From Pycnococcus provasolii (taxonomy: Eukaryota; Chlorophyta; Pseudoscourfieldiophyceae; Pseudoscourfieldiales), in assembly GCA_049487715.1 (NCBI GenBank), contig CP150561.1, positions 248,001 through 312,000 of the forward strand: a stretch of DNA of 64,000 nucleotides. The letters are read 5' to 3'. The notes under the pieces are model-generated. The model was not told where the DNA came from, did not search any database, and saw nothing but the letters and a program-made list of their open reading frames with translations. A program made the translations under genes and the position numbers. Each line of letters opens with the position of its first letter. Position 1 is the stretch's first letter. This document shows positions 54,845-64,000 of the stretch, in pieces.

Positions 54845-56044
54845 GGGGGTGACATGCTTGAATCGATTCTGATTCTCCAGAATGCAGTGCCACTTACCAA
54901 TCCTGTGGCGATTAGACGTCAGACTGAACCTGCCGTCGCTGCAAGCCACCACTAATTGGGAATGGGATGATGAAGCGCGAACTCATGGGAGATGGGTCCG
55001 CGAGGAGGAGTGTTGGGGGATGGAATAATTGGGGGTTATTCAGTTCTATGTTAAGGAATCACGTGATACCTCCTGAGGGATCACGTGGTACCCGAAAGGG
55101 CTGAATCACGTGATACCTGGAAGGGATCACGTGACCCCTTGGAAGAAAGAGGGAGCTCGGAGAAGCCTCCCTCCCCCACCTTGTAAGGGAAGGTGGGTTC
55201 CGTGGTGGAAACAACCACGTACGGAGTTTATTATTGTTGTTAAGTGTTATCTCGTGTAACACTGACGACCTTAAGTTACCTTTAAGCTTATAACACTCCG
55301 TAGTCCTCTCCCTCCACGTATTGGCCGGTGGTTTCCTACAGATAGTTTCCTTGGAGACAACCTAGGGAGGTTAAGGACTAACCGGTAAAGTTGTCACAAC
55401 ATCTCACAACCGTCAGATTTGTTGTGTGGCTACGCATTTTAATTTGCCTTCTTTTTTCATTCCGCATTTTTTTGTATCCCAATGCCGCCGCCTATCGCAG
55501 CTTGTTGCTTCTCTTAAGAAGTCGTCGGACAGTGGCCTCCCGCGCACTTCACCGCCGCTGGTAGTATGTTTTCCAAAAAAAAAGTGCAAAAAAAATGTTT
55601 TATTCTTGTGTCAAGTTGACAACGTGGAATACTAACCGTTATACGATCACGACTGAAAGGAGCTTGAATTTCTTCAAGGACGAGCTGAGCGTCGCCGTGA
55701 CAGGCTGATTTGGTAGAGGAATGTGTAAGAATTTGCTTCAAGTAATTGCTCCTTTGGATTAGAAACGAATGACTTACGAGTCGAACCCTCTGCAAATGAG
55801 AATGGAGGATGTGAGAAAGCCGCTTTGGATGGAATTCTTGCGATGCTGAGATCGATGGAATGTCGTACGGTCTCCACGGAACTGATTGGTAGAACCGCTG
55901 ATGTTGTGATAGCGAATGGTGAATGTACCTGTACACATACGTCGTCGTATGTCTTCCGCTCCCTCACCTCTTCGGCTTCCGCCGCCGCCGCAACCAACGC
56001 ATTTATTATTTACGACGCACAATCACGTTGTTCCGTTCCTCCTC
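54845..56044. other. intergenic region upstream of PRMT3
   Basis: About 1.2 kb. It contains a four-site CACGTG cluster at 55056-55138, a GTTATCTCGTGTAACAC near-palindrome near 55244 and AT-rich sequence. Frames through here have no recognisable domain. Confidence 0.5.
55056..55138. promoter_or_regulatory. cluster of four G-box (CACGTG) sites in a tandem repeat
   Basis: CACGTG at 55060-55065, 55082-55087, 55107-55112 and 55128-55133, each as A/G-ATCACGTG-A/G and three followed by TACC. The two halves (about 47 bp) are imperfect tandem copies. G-boxes are bHLH/bZIP sites in green plants. The nearest downstream start codon is PRMT3, 0.9 kb away. Confidence 0.6.
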
Positions 56045-57652
56045 ATGTCGGACAACAACAACAACAACAACAACTCGGACGACGACGACAACAACTCTTG
56101 GTCCAACTGGTCCGAGGACAACCTCTTCACCACGGTTTGTCCGTTGTGCCCAGCCACGTCAGAGAGCCCCTCTCTTATGCTCCGCGACCACCTCCCCTCC
56201 ATCCACAACCTCAACCTCCTCAACCTGCGCTCCAAGCACTCGTGGGACTACCACTGCTGCGTGCGTGCCGTGAACTACTTAAGGGCCGGTTACGACCCAT
56301 CTGCACTCGAAGCCACAATCTCATCTGTCCCTCGCGACTCGCCGCAGTACCTCACGCCTGTCCTGGAGAACGACGCTCTGTTATCCTGCGATGACTTCCT
56401 GGACGACGACGACGAAGAAGAAGAAGAAGAAGAAGAAGAAGAATCACTCACAAAACTACAAAGAGAAAATGCACTTCTTCATCAGCGCCTCTCATTAATC
56501 CAGTCTTCGCTACTCCAAGAAGACGACGAAAAAGAAAAAAACTCCTCCTCATCTCCTCCCGCTTCTTCCGAATCGTCCATTGACCCAGGCTACTTCCGTT
56601 CCTACGCCCGCTACGACATTCACCGCCAGATGCTCTTGGACGACACGCGCACACTTGCCTACAGATCCGCTCTCTTAACCCTCTCAAACAATAAGCGCGT
56701 TCTCGATGTGGGCACAGGCACAGGCATCTTAACGCTCTTTGCCGTGCAAGGTGGCGCAAGTTCTGCCGTTGCCATTGAAGCGTCCGAACCCCTAGCCCCC
56801 CTAGCCCAGTCTCTGCTCGCCGCCAACGACCCAAACAAAATAGCCACCCTGTTCAAAGGACGCTCAGAATCCTACCAAACCAACGAGCCGTTCGACATCA
56901 TCGTCAGCGAGTGGATGGGATACGCTTTATTATTCGAGAACATGCTGCCCTCCGTGCTTCACGTGCGCGACCGCCTCTTGAAACCAGGCGGCGCGATGGT
57001 CCCGAGGCGCGCCACCATGTCGCTGGGATTCGCATCCGCGCGCACGTCGTACCACCTCCTCGGACACCGCCAGGCGACGCCAGCAAAGGACATGGCGTGG
57101 GGCGACGTCTACGGCATGGACTTTTCGGAGGTGGGACGTCGATGGCACGCCGAGGAACTCAAAACAGCGACGGTCATGCACATGTCCAGCGCAACGCCGA
57201 CGTTTGAGCGCAATCCTGACATCCTCACAACGGACGCCGTGTTCGTGGACCTTGACTTGCAAACGTGCTCGTCTGACGATCTTGAGTTCACGAGGCCATT
57301 CCGCGTCGACGTCGTCAGCACAGACGCCGCACAGTCGATGCCAACAAACACACCTCACCCCAACTCTCTGCACTCCTGCGCGCTCTGGTTTGCCACCGAG
57401 CTGGCGGACGGCATCTGGCTGGACACGTCGCCGCATGGTGCTGACACGCACTGGGGGCAGGTGGTCCTCCAGCTGCCCGAGCCCATCGTCGACGCCAGGA
57501 CGATCGAGGGCACCATCAGCTTCGCGCGCGAAAAGCCTTCAAACGACAACGAGTCGGCAAGAGGGTATGACATCGCACTAACGTATCGCATCGTGTACGT
57601 CGACGGCACGTCGTCGTCTGACGAGGTGACGCGTGTGTACGAGCTTCACTAG
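56045..57652 (+). CDS. PRMT3: protein arginine N-methyltransferase 3 (PRMT3)
   Basis: A type I arginine methyltransferase whose known target in other eukaryotes is ribosomal protein uS5 (RPS2). 535 residues from ATG 56045 (MSDNNN). The N-terminal C2H2 finger that defines PRMT3 is present: Cys32, Cys35, His49, His54, followed by HSWDYHCCVRAVNYLR. A poly-Asp/Glu run (about 119-133) and a short coiled coil lead to the catalytic domain: YFRSYARYDIHRQMLLDD (183-200), VLDVGTGTGIL (219-229, SAM binding), the double-E loop SEWMGYALLFENML (Glu289 and Glu298) and the THW loop (HWGQVVL, about residue 470). All catalytic residues are intact. No introns are needed. Confidence 0.95.
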   Translation: MSDNNNNNNNSDDDDNNSWSNWSEDNLFTTVCPLCPATSESPSLMLRDHLPSIHNLNLLNLRSKHSWDYHCCVRAVNYLRAGYDPSALEATISSVPRDSPQYLTPVLENDALLSCDDFLDDDDEEEEEEEEEESLTKLQRENALLHQRLSLIQSSLLQEDDEKEKNSSSSPPASSESSIDPGYFRSYARYDIHRQMLLDDTRTLAYRSALLTLSNNKRVLDVGTGTGILTLFAVQGGASSAVAIEASEPLAPLAQSLLAANDPNKIATLFKGRSESYQTNEPFDIIVSEWMGYALLFENMLPSVLHVRDRLLKPGGAMVPRRATMSLGFASARTSYHLLGHRQATPAKDMAWGDVYGMDFSEVGRRWHAEELKTATVMHMSSATPTFERNPDILTTDAVFVDLDLQTCSSDDLEFTRPFRVDVVSTDAAQSMPTNTPHPNSLHSCALWFATELADGIWLDTSPHGADTHWGQVVLQLPEPIVDARTIEGTISFAREKPSNDNESARGYDIALTYRIVYVDGTSSSDEVTRVYELH

Positions 57653-57678
57653 TAAAAATGTAATTACAAACCTTTGTC

Positions 57679-58940
57679 TTATGGATCAGGTGGAGATGCT
57701 GCACCACCACCACCACCGCCGCCTGCGCCTGCGCCTGCGCCTGCGCTAGGGTTAGAAATCAGGCTTTTCAAGTAGGTACCGTGCTCCTCAATCGTCAGCT
57801 GCAGCTGACGTTGCAATTCCACCTGCTCCTCAAGTCGCTTCTGCATCTCACGCTGCCTTTTCAGTGCAGAGTCGATGAGAGCCGCACGCTCGGCAGGAAG
57901 GTTGTCCTTTTCCTCCGTCCCATCGGCGACGCCAACAAGCAGCTCGTCAATCGGATCAGCCGCGGGAAACGCATCAGTACCTAGCTGCTGCGTTCTCTTC
58001 TTCTCCTCGTCCTCCTCTTCCTTTTGATCTCTCCTCCTTTTCGCTACTCTCACTGCTTCTTCATCCTGCTTCTCCTCCTTTACAACATGCTCATCCTCTT
58101 TCACCGCTGCATTATCAGCCGCAGCCAATTCAGCAATCGCAGCCTCCACCGCCTCGTCGTCTATGCCATCCATGTCCAGCTCGGGCTCCGCCATAGCGGC
58201 GGCGGCAGCAGCCGCCTCCTTGTTTCTTGCGTGGATCGTCATCTTGCTCCTACTACTCGGATTCGGGCTCTTCACGTGAATACGGAATTTCTGCAGATGG
58301 CTCTTCACGTGGTAGATCGTCATACCCTTCACTCCCATCTTCTTCAGGATAGCCTTAGGTGTAGCCTTCTCAGGCCCATTCAGCTCCTCCACCACGCGCG
58401 TGAACATGTCATGTAGCTCTGGCGTCCAGCGAAGCCTTGCTTTGTTTGCCGCCTCCTCCTCCGCCGCCGCCGCCGCCGCCGCAGCTGCTGCCGCGGAAGA
58501 GGACGAGTTCGACGCATTGCCTGCACCACGCGCGCTGGCTGCACCACGCTGCTGCACCTGCGCCGCCTGCTGCTCAGCAACAGGCGCGGCCGTGGAGGCA
58601 CCCATCGCCGCGGTCGTTCCACCCACTGCGGCACTCATACCATGTTGTGGCACTGCGCCTGCGGCGGCGGCGGCGGCGGCGGCGGCGGCGTAGGGGTGCA
58701 TATGGTGTGTGCCATCGTGAGCAACGAATACTGTGTTCGACACCTGCTGCTGCACGGTCGAGGGCGTGAAGATCACGTTCATCCCAGACGTCGCATGCTC
58801 GCCACCGAAGTGAAATTGCCCTTGTGTAAGCTGCTGCTGCTGTTGTTGCTGCTGCTGCTGCTGAAGTTGGCGTTGCCATTCGAGCGGATCTATGGTCACG
58901 GGAACTGCCACGGGTACGGGAACCAGCACGTGCTGCTGCT

Positions 58941-58972
<32 letters not shown>

Positions 58973-59442
58973 TGAACCGCATACGGGTACGCTCCCTGTC
59001 CTGTTTGTCCGCTGTCCCCCATCCACGTGTTAATCTCTTCCATGTCGAGTTGTGCGAGCGGCGCTTCCGGCCACAGGGGTACGTCGTCGAGTTCCTCCGT
59101 GAGTAGGTCGTACAGCGTTCCACCAGGCGTTCCTGCACCGCCCCCACCTCCTGCTCCTTCATTTGTAGGTAGTTTGTTTCCAGAAGCCGTCACATGTCCT
59201 CCTCCGAAGGCTAGTTCCGTATTCTGACCACCACCACCACCACCACCACCTAAGGTTTCTCCAGGATGATGCTGAACCCCGTCGTCGTTCCCCATCATCG
59301 CGTGAGTACCTCCAGGGAAACCTCCCTGTAATCCCGATCTTGGAGGAATGCTCTCTCTGGTTGATCCGTCGTCAGCCAGCGCGTTCGAAGCCTCCTTCCA
59401 ACCACCACCACCACCACCAGGAGGACCATAAGGAGTGGGCAT
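57679..59442 (-). CDS. PSR1: MYB-CC (GARP) transcription factor, PHR1/PSR1 type
   Basis: PHR1 (plants) and PSR1 (Chlamydomonas) activate phosphate-starvation genes. 587 residues from ATG 59442 (MPTPYG); the frame continues upstream to a TTG and TTGTCCCAG looks like a 3' splice site, so a short upstream exon is possible. Poly-Gln and poly-Ala stretches surround the DNA-binding domain (about 335-388): [20 protein letters not shown], then [20 protein letters not shown] and VKSHLQKFR. The SHLQKFR end is the GARP signature. The CC domain (about 520-565) reads [20 protein letters not shown], then [16 protein letters not shown], the LHEQLE-type helix that dimerises and that SPX proteins bind in plants. 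An SPX gene is the next gene, divergent. Confidence 0.88.
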
Positions 59443-60435
59443 CGAAGCAGGCCCAGTCGTGATTTCTACGAAGTGGTGTGGCGGATGGGGAACGGCTAAT
59501 GAAAGCGGCTTCTGGGACAACAGGAGGAGGTCAATGGTAATGGTGGGGGTGGAATTGGAATTGGCTCATCAGAACTTTCGGAATAGGGTTTCCATCAAAA
59601 CCGGCTTAGACTAGGGTTATCGTAGTACCGGGTGGTTTAGTTTTCTAGCTTAGCTTGGGTGGTTGGGTTGGGTTGGGATTGGGTTGGGATTGGGTTTGGT
59701 GGCTCTTTTTTTAAAGGCATGTGCAGGTTGGTTGGTTGTTGTTTTTTCTCAGTTGAAGTTTGGTTTTCTCAGGTTGTTTTTCTCAGGCAGGTTGTTGACC
59801 AGGTGAATAAATAAGGTTAGCAGTGATTTGCCTTGGTGATGGTGGTGGTCACCATCATGATGGCCACCGACCGCCATGTGGTCATGTCAGCTCAGCTTTT
59901 CAGCCGTCGTGTTTTTTTTTTTTTTTTGGTTCTTTTTCCCGTTGGTTGTTTTTGCTGGAATCTTTTTCCTGGTTTCTCCCTTTTCTCCAGGAGATTCCTC
60001 GTGTTGATTGGTGAGGTGGAGGAATCTTTTGTCCCCGGTTTGGGTTTTGGTTGTAGTTTGGGATTGGTTTGGTGGTCAAGTTCCGTGCAGCTTGGAATTG
60101 TTTCAACTCAGCTTGGAATGGGCAACAAGACGTTCCATCCAATCGGGAGATTGCCTCCCAAGGGGTTTCGTGGTTGAAAATCCGTCTGATGAAGGAAGAA
60201 TGGCGTCCGCGTCCGCGCGTGTGGACTGTTTAGAGTCTGGAGAGAACACAAACCTGCCCAAACCTCAAACCAAACTACAACTGTGGCAGCCAAACGCCTT
60301 GAAACCACACCAGCCAGACCACCAAACCACACCAAAAACCTTCCCCCAAGTCCCAACCGGTGCGTGCCAAACACTCGCGGATCAAGCCCGAACTAACCAC
60401 ACCTGGAACCCAACCCAACCCAACCCAGCCCCAGT

Positions 60436-60480
60436 GTTAGGGTAAGCGTTAGGGTTAGGCAAGCGTTAGGGTTAGGGTTG
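60436..60480 (+). repeat. telomere-like tract (TTAGGG in SPX gene sense)
   Basis: GTTAGGG occurs five times, partly interrupted by AAGC spacers. Confidence 0.85.
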
Positions 60481-60659
60481 CGCGGATCTCGTCCCAATTG
60501 GAGGGCGAAAGAATCGTTTGGCGGATCCCGTCCCTTGGGATCCCGTGCCCAACCAAATAAAAGGGACCTCTGCCCCCCCTGTTCTCGGCAGACATAGATT
60601 CCGTTTCACTCTGCGCTCCCTCGGATTCATTCCTGGAGGAGGTTGTTTGTTATTTGGAG

Positions 60660-60750
60660 CATTCGTGAAAGCACTTGTACAAGGTGTCATTCGCATTCGT
60701 GAAAGCACTTGTGGTGTCAGTCATTCGTGAAAGCACTTACTTGTGGTGTC
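60660..60750. repeat. three-copy tandem repeat, unit about 30 bp
   Basis: CATTCGTGAAAGCACTT followed by (ACT)TGT and GGTGTC occurs at about 60660, 60694 and 60722, 250-340 bp before the SPX start codon. Confidence 0.8.
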
Positions 60751-61003
60751 GTCGTCTGCTGTCTGCTTCAAAGTTAGTCTAATCAAAGCAAGTCTGCTTC
60801 ATTATTGTGTGTAGGAAGCCTACAGGTGTGTGTAGGTAGTTTTCACTGGCTCTTTGTTTTCAGAGTGTTTTCACTGGCTCTTGCGTGTCACTGTTTTAGT
60901 CACTGCCTGCTGTCTGTCACTAGTGGCTTTTCTTTTTGTTCATTGCGGAAGTTCATATTGTTTTTTACAGGCTCATTTTCTTCCTTCCATTCAAGATTCA
61001 AGC

Positions 61004-62040
61004 ATGAAGTTTGGTAAGCTTTTGAAGAAGTTTATCAGTGTGACGAACCCCGAGTGGGCGCACTCGTTCTTGGACTACAAACAACTCAAGAAACGGATCA
61101 AGCACCTTCGACCGATGACGCCTGAGCAGGATGACAATGACAATAATCCTGGCGGCGGCGGCGCCATTTCAGCAGCAGCAGCAGCAACGAATCATCCACC
61201 ACCACCACCAAATAATGCTCAAAACAACAACAACAATAATGGTTCCTCCGGTATCCTCACGAGTACGGAGGAACGTGAGTTTGTCATGCTCATCAACGAG
61301 GAGATGAAAAAATTTAACGAGTTTTTCATCGACAAGTGCGTTTTTCACAAACCAAACATATAAAAACTTTCACACACTAACAACACCCCAAACAAACCAA
61401 ACAAAACCTCAGAGAGGAAGAATACGTCATCAAGCTCAAGGACCTCGACGACCAGCTGACGGAGTGGCGCACATCACACAACGACGACTCCACACCGCCG
61501 CAACAACCCACAACAACGACGTCATCGGACAGTAGCCAGTCAGACAGCGAGGAGACTCTAGCAAGACTTCGAACGTCGTTTGTCACTATGCACGGCGAGC
61601 TCGTTCTCCTATTGTCGTGGAGCCAGCTCAACTACCAGGGTTTGGTGAAGATTCTCAAAAAGCACGACAAACACAGCAGCCTCACGCTAAAAAACCCGTT
61701 TCTCCAAAATGCGATGCAGCAGCCGTTCAAGAGCGACGGCGTGCTAAAGCAGCTCGTCGACAAGGCGGAGCAGCGGTTCCTTGAGCTCAGCAAGACGTGC
61801 TCGATGGTTTCTTCGAATGAGCTTCTTGCGCTTACACCACCTCAGGATCCCGACGCGGAGTGCACCGAGGACCTGAAGAGGCGAACGGAGGCTGCACTTA
61901 CAAGCTGGCAGAGCTTGACGCGTCCTGGGACTGCAAATGCCGATGGACACAACCACGACGACGACGACGACGACGACGACAGCGACGACGACGAACCAGC
62001 AGGGGCGGGCAACACCGCGAAACGAGCTCGCACAACATGA
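61004..62040 (+). CDS. single-domain SPX protein, two exons
   Basis: SPX domains bind inositol pyrophosphates and report phosphate status. Exon 1 (61004-61335) starts with MKFGKLLKKFISVTNPEWAH and ends in GAC AA before donor GTGCGT. The acceptor is AAAACCTCAG and exon 2 (61413-62040) restores the phrase FFIDKEEEYVIKLKDL, which is the conserved SPX pattern. The intron is 77 bp. The 319-residue product has LDYKQLKKRIKHL near the N-terminus, an Asn/Ala/Pro insert, and QLNYQGLVKILKKHDKHS, whose lysines form the polyphosphate-binding cluster. No EXS, MFS or RING domain follows, so it is the plant SPX1-3 type, a soluble partner of PHR1. The C-terminal tail is acidic (Asp run) and ends TAKRARTT. The tail coding block is repeated downstream. 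Confidence 0.9.
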
Positions 62041-62500
62041 AAAGTAAACCTCAAATTGTTTTTTTTTCTTCTTCTTTTTTGTTCAGCTACGAAGCGGTTC
62101 CTTAAGCTCAGCAAGACACCACCTCAGACCTGAAGAGGCGAACGGAGGCTGCACTTACAAGCTGGCAGAGCTTGACGCGTCCTGGGAATGCAAATGCCGA
62201 TGGACACAACGACGACGACGACGACGACGACGACGACAGCGACGACGACGAACCAGCAGGGGCGGGCAACACCGCGAAACGAGCTCGCACAACATGAAAA
62301 GTAAACCTCAAATTGTTTTTTCTTCTTCTTCTTTTTTGTTCAGCTACACTTCGGCTGCACTTACAAGCTGGCAGAGCTTGACGCGTCCTGGGACTGCAAA
62401 TGCCGACGGACACAACGACGACGACGACAGCGACGACGACGAACCAGCAGGGGCGGGCAACACCGCGAGACGAGCTCGCACAACATGAAAGTAAACTCAA
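62041..62500 (+). repeat. two extra tandem copies of the SPX terminal coding block
   Basis: Copy 2 (about 62088-62297) and copy 3 (about 62341-62488) repeat the last 50-60 codons of the SPX gene (ALTSWQSLTRPGTANADGH, Asp run, RARTT stop) and the following AAGTAAAC...AAATTG. Each copy is preceded by a pyrimidine tract ending TTGTTCAGCTAC, an acceptor-like site, and each stop is followed by a GTAAAC donor-like site. They may be alternative last exons or inert duplications. The Asp-run lengths differ between copies. Confidence 0.8.
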
Positions 62501-62571
62501 ATTGTTTTTTTTTCTTTTTTCACACACATACACATACACACATACAAGTATATCATCATCATCATCATCAT

Positions 62572-63960
62572 CTATCTTTTCTTCTTCCGCTTCACACCAC
62601 CACTTTCACTTTCACTTTTCAATTGTTTTGCAATTCTAAATTCCCACAAGCACAACTTACCCTCCTCGCCCACGCTCACCGCCAAGCAGCTCTTACCCTC
62701 CTCACCTACGCTCACCTCGCTCACAACAGTCAAGCCACGCACGACATCTGTGTGCGCACGTCCTTCCCCCTCTTTGCCGCCACCGGCAAAAACAACGAGC
62801 GCGTCGGCAGCACGACCAGGCACCAGGCAGCGAGCATCAAATAGTCCCGCGCTGCCATTCGACGTGCCGAGTGCCACCATGCGCGAGCCTCCGCACCGCA
62901 CGACGCCGATGACGTACGTCGCATCGCTTCCATCCACGCGGCGCCAACCACCGTCGCCTGGGAGGTGCTCCGTCTCGCTTGCCGCGACAAGTGCACCGAC
63001 GGGTGGCGGTGAAATGCGTCGGGCGTCAGAACTTCCAAGCGTCTCTGTTGCACCCATCAGGTCGGCGTCCACGTCGTACAGGAAAACGCCCTCGTCCGTC
63101 GTCTGGCATGCAATGTTCGCACCGCTCTCGCACGAATGGTCGTGATCGTCGCCGGCAAACGTCCAGACGTGCTCGCACGCGGATCCGACGGGCACGACGC
63201 CAGCGAGCAGCTCGTCGTCCTCGTCGTCATCCTCGTCGTCGTCATCCTCGTCGTCGACGTACTCGTCGTCGTCGTAGCTTTCCGGAGGAGAGACGCGCGT
63301 CTTTTGCCTCTTTGGAGTTGCCGCGGGCGCACTCTCACGTGCCGCCGCCGCCGTTGTCGCGGTGGTACCCGTCGCCCTTGCAATATCAAACAGGCAAATC
63401 AACCCGTCTTGTGCCGCCGTGAAGATCATCGGCCTGTCGTCGAAAGAGTACGACGCCATCCCCGTCACGCCCTCGCTGTGAAACGATCTCAGCGTGGCAA
63501 TCGCCTCGTCCGCCTTCCGCGCGTCGAAGAGCTGAATCGTGCCGTCCGACCTTCCGACGGCGACATTCCAAGGCAGGTGCTGTGCAGGTGCACCACACAC
63601 GGCCCACGCCTCCGCTCCTGGCGTTTGCAGAATAGCTGCTGGCGTACTTGCTGCACTCCCTTCTTTGTTGACGTCGAAGCACTTGACTGATCCGTCGGCA
63701 CAGCTTGCGACGAGCCACTGCGTTCCTTGTGCGTTGTTCTCTCCTTCAAAGGAGCCAGGTTGCATGTTGACGAACTCGCACGCCGTAATTTTCCCACCAA
63801 ATGCGCAGGTTCCTACATGGGTCAAAAACGGCGTTGAAGACGGTGCGTTATAGGTAAGTCGGTACCAGTGCAGTTCGCATGATGATGTCGCGCATGCGAC
63901 GTGAACAACACCCTGCCCCTTCAAACAGGAGGATACGCACAAACTCAGAGCTACGGACGC
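62572..63960 (-). CDS. WD40 protein, WDR89-like, 5' part outside the window
   Basis: 463 codons are visible, from a TTTCAG acceptor-like site at 63961 (GCG TCC GTA; no ATG follows at the start), so the first exon lies beyond the right edge. WD40-type repeats are LVASCADGSVKCFDV, NVAVGRSDGTIQLFDARKAD, IFTAAQDGLICLFDIARATG and MVALGTSNGSAGLFDARC, ending GEEGKLCLWEF. A nuclear-localisation-like PKRQKTRV precedes a long Asp/Glu/Tyr run (about residues 225-255). The tail is basic (KRKKKR). The repeat series with an acidic insert and a basic tail fits WDR89-like nuclear proteins, but WD40 orthology is hard to fix by eye. Confidence 0.6.
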   Translation of the reverse strand, partial: ASVALSLCVSSCLKGQGVVHVACATSSCELHWYRLTYNAPSSTPFLTHVGTCAFGGKITACEFVNMQPGSFEGENNAQGTQWLVASCADGSVKCFDVNKEGSAASTPAAILQTPGAEAWAVCGAPAQHLPWNVAVGRSDGTIQLFDARKADEAIATLRSFHSEGVTGMASYSFDDRPMIFTAAQDGLICLFDIARATGTTATTAAAARESAPAATPKRQKTRVSPPESYDDDEYVDDEDDDDEDDDEDDELLAGVVPVGSACEHVWTFAGDDHDHSCESGANIACQTTDEGVFLYDVDADLMGATETLGSSDARRISPPPVGALVAASETEHLPGDGGWRRVDGSDATYVIGVVRCGGSRMVALGTSNGSAGLFDARCLVPGRAADALVVFAGGGKEGEGRAHTDVVRGLTVVSEVSVGEEGKSCLAVSVGEEGKLCLWEFRIAKQLKSESESGGVKRKKKR

Positions 63961-64000
63961 CTGAAATCCTCCTTCCCTGAGAGAAGGTAAGGCGATCTGA

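Larger units (their letters stand above)
59443..61003. other. divergent promoter region of the PHR1-like and SPX genes
   Basis: About 1.56 kb. It contains GGTTGGGTTGGGATT repeats near 59660-59700, a TTAGGG-type tract at about 60436-60480 in the sense of the SPX gene, a 3-copy CATTCGTGAAAGCACTT repeat at 60660-60750, and TTTTTTACAG at 60961-60970, which may end a 5' UTR intron of the SPX gene. I found no GNATATNC (P1BS) site by eye. Confidence 0.55.

Noticed and set aside
7476-60480. Telomeric repeats as a chromosome end
   Set aside because: The tracts are short, lie at several internal sites and are flanked by genes on both sides.

Overview
The window comes from a small, gene-dense nuclear genome of a green alga. 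I infer the prasinophyte grade, without species. The evidence for Viridiplantae is a GARP/MYB-CC (PHR1/PSR1-type) transcription factor, a single-domain SPX protein, a thylakoid-type TPM protein, plastid-like N-terminal extensions and a CMP-KDO synthetase. The evidence for a flagellate life stage is CFAP46, CFAP251, an outer-dynein-arm docking-type coiled-coil protein with EF hands and a two-cNBD protein. Genes are mostly intronless. Five small GT-AG introns (77-360 bp) can be placed, in QCR7, SPC25/SPCS2, the ODA-docking-like gene, a small gene at 46.7 kb and the SPX gene. Intergenic telomere-like TTAGGG tracts suggest TTAGGG telomeres, but nothing indicates that this is a chromosome end.

Layout. 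0-14 kb: the 3' part of CFAP46, a small membrane protein, CMP-KDO synthetase, a CCR4/angel-type EEP phosphodiesterase, a repeat-rich gap and a 1684-residue coiled-coil protein. 14-17 kb: a degenerate element into which a small, internally deleted Copia-like LTR element has inserted, flanked by 152-bp direct repeats. 17-24 kb: TyrRS, QCR7, signal peptidase subunit 2, a GNAT protein and a lipid-anchor-type protein. 24-38 kb: the cNBD protein, UDP-glucose pyrophosphorylase, CFAP251 and the ODA-docking-like protein. 38-48 kb: a NUDT1-type Nudix hydrolase divergent from a methyltransferase, an ankyrin-RING protein, two tandem paralogous GxxxG/coiled-coil proteins, a small two-exon gene and a TPM-domain protein.

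48-55 kb is the most unusual stretch. Phosphoserine phosphatase and a seven-repeat RCC1/BLIP-II-like propeller gene are followed by a ribosomal-oxygenase-like gene. A second copy then carries the 3' part of the phosphatase, now a pseudogene, together with another seven-repeat propeller. The two copies are almost identical in the phosphatase 3' half and in the propeller 5' leader, while the propeller coding regions between them differ strongly at two fixed clusters of residues per repeat. A retroelement fragment sits at the distal breakpoint.

55-64 kb holds PRMT3, then a PHR1/PSR1-type MYB-CC factor divergent from an SPX-domain protein (a linked phosphate regulator and phosphate-status sensor), tandem copies of the SPX terminal coding block, and a WDR89-like protein that runs off the right edge.
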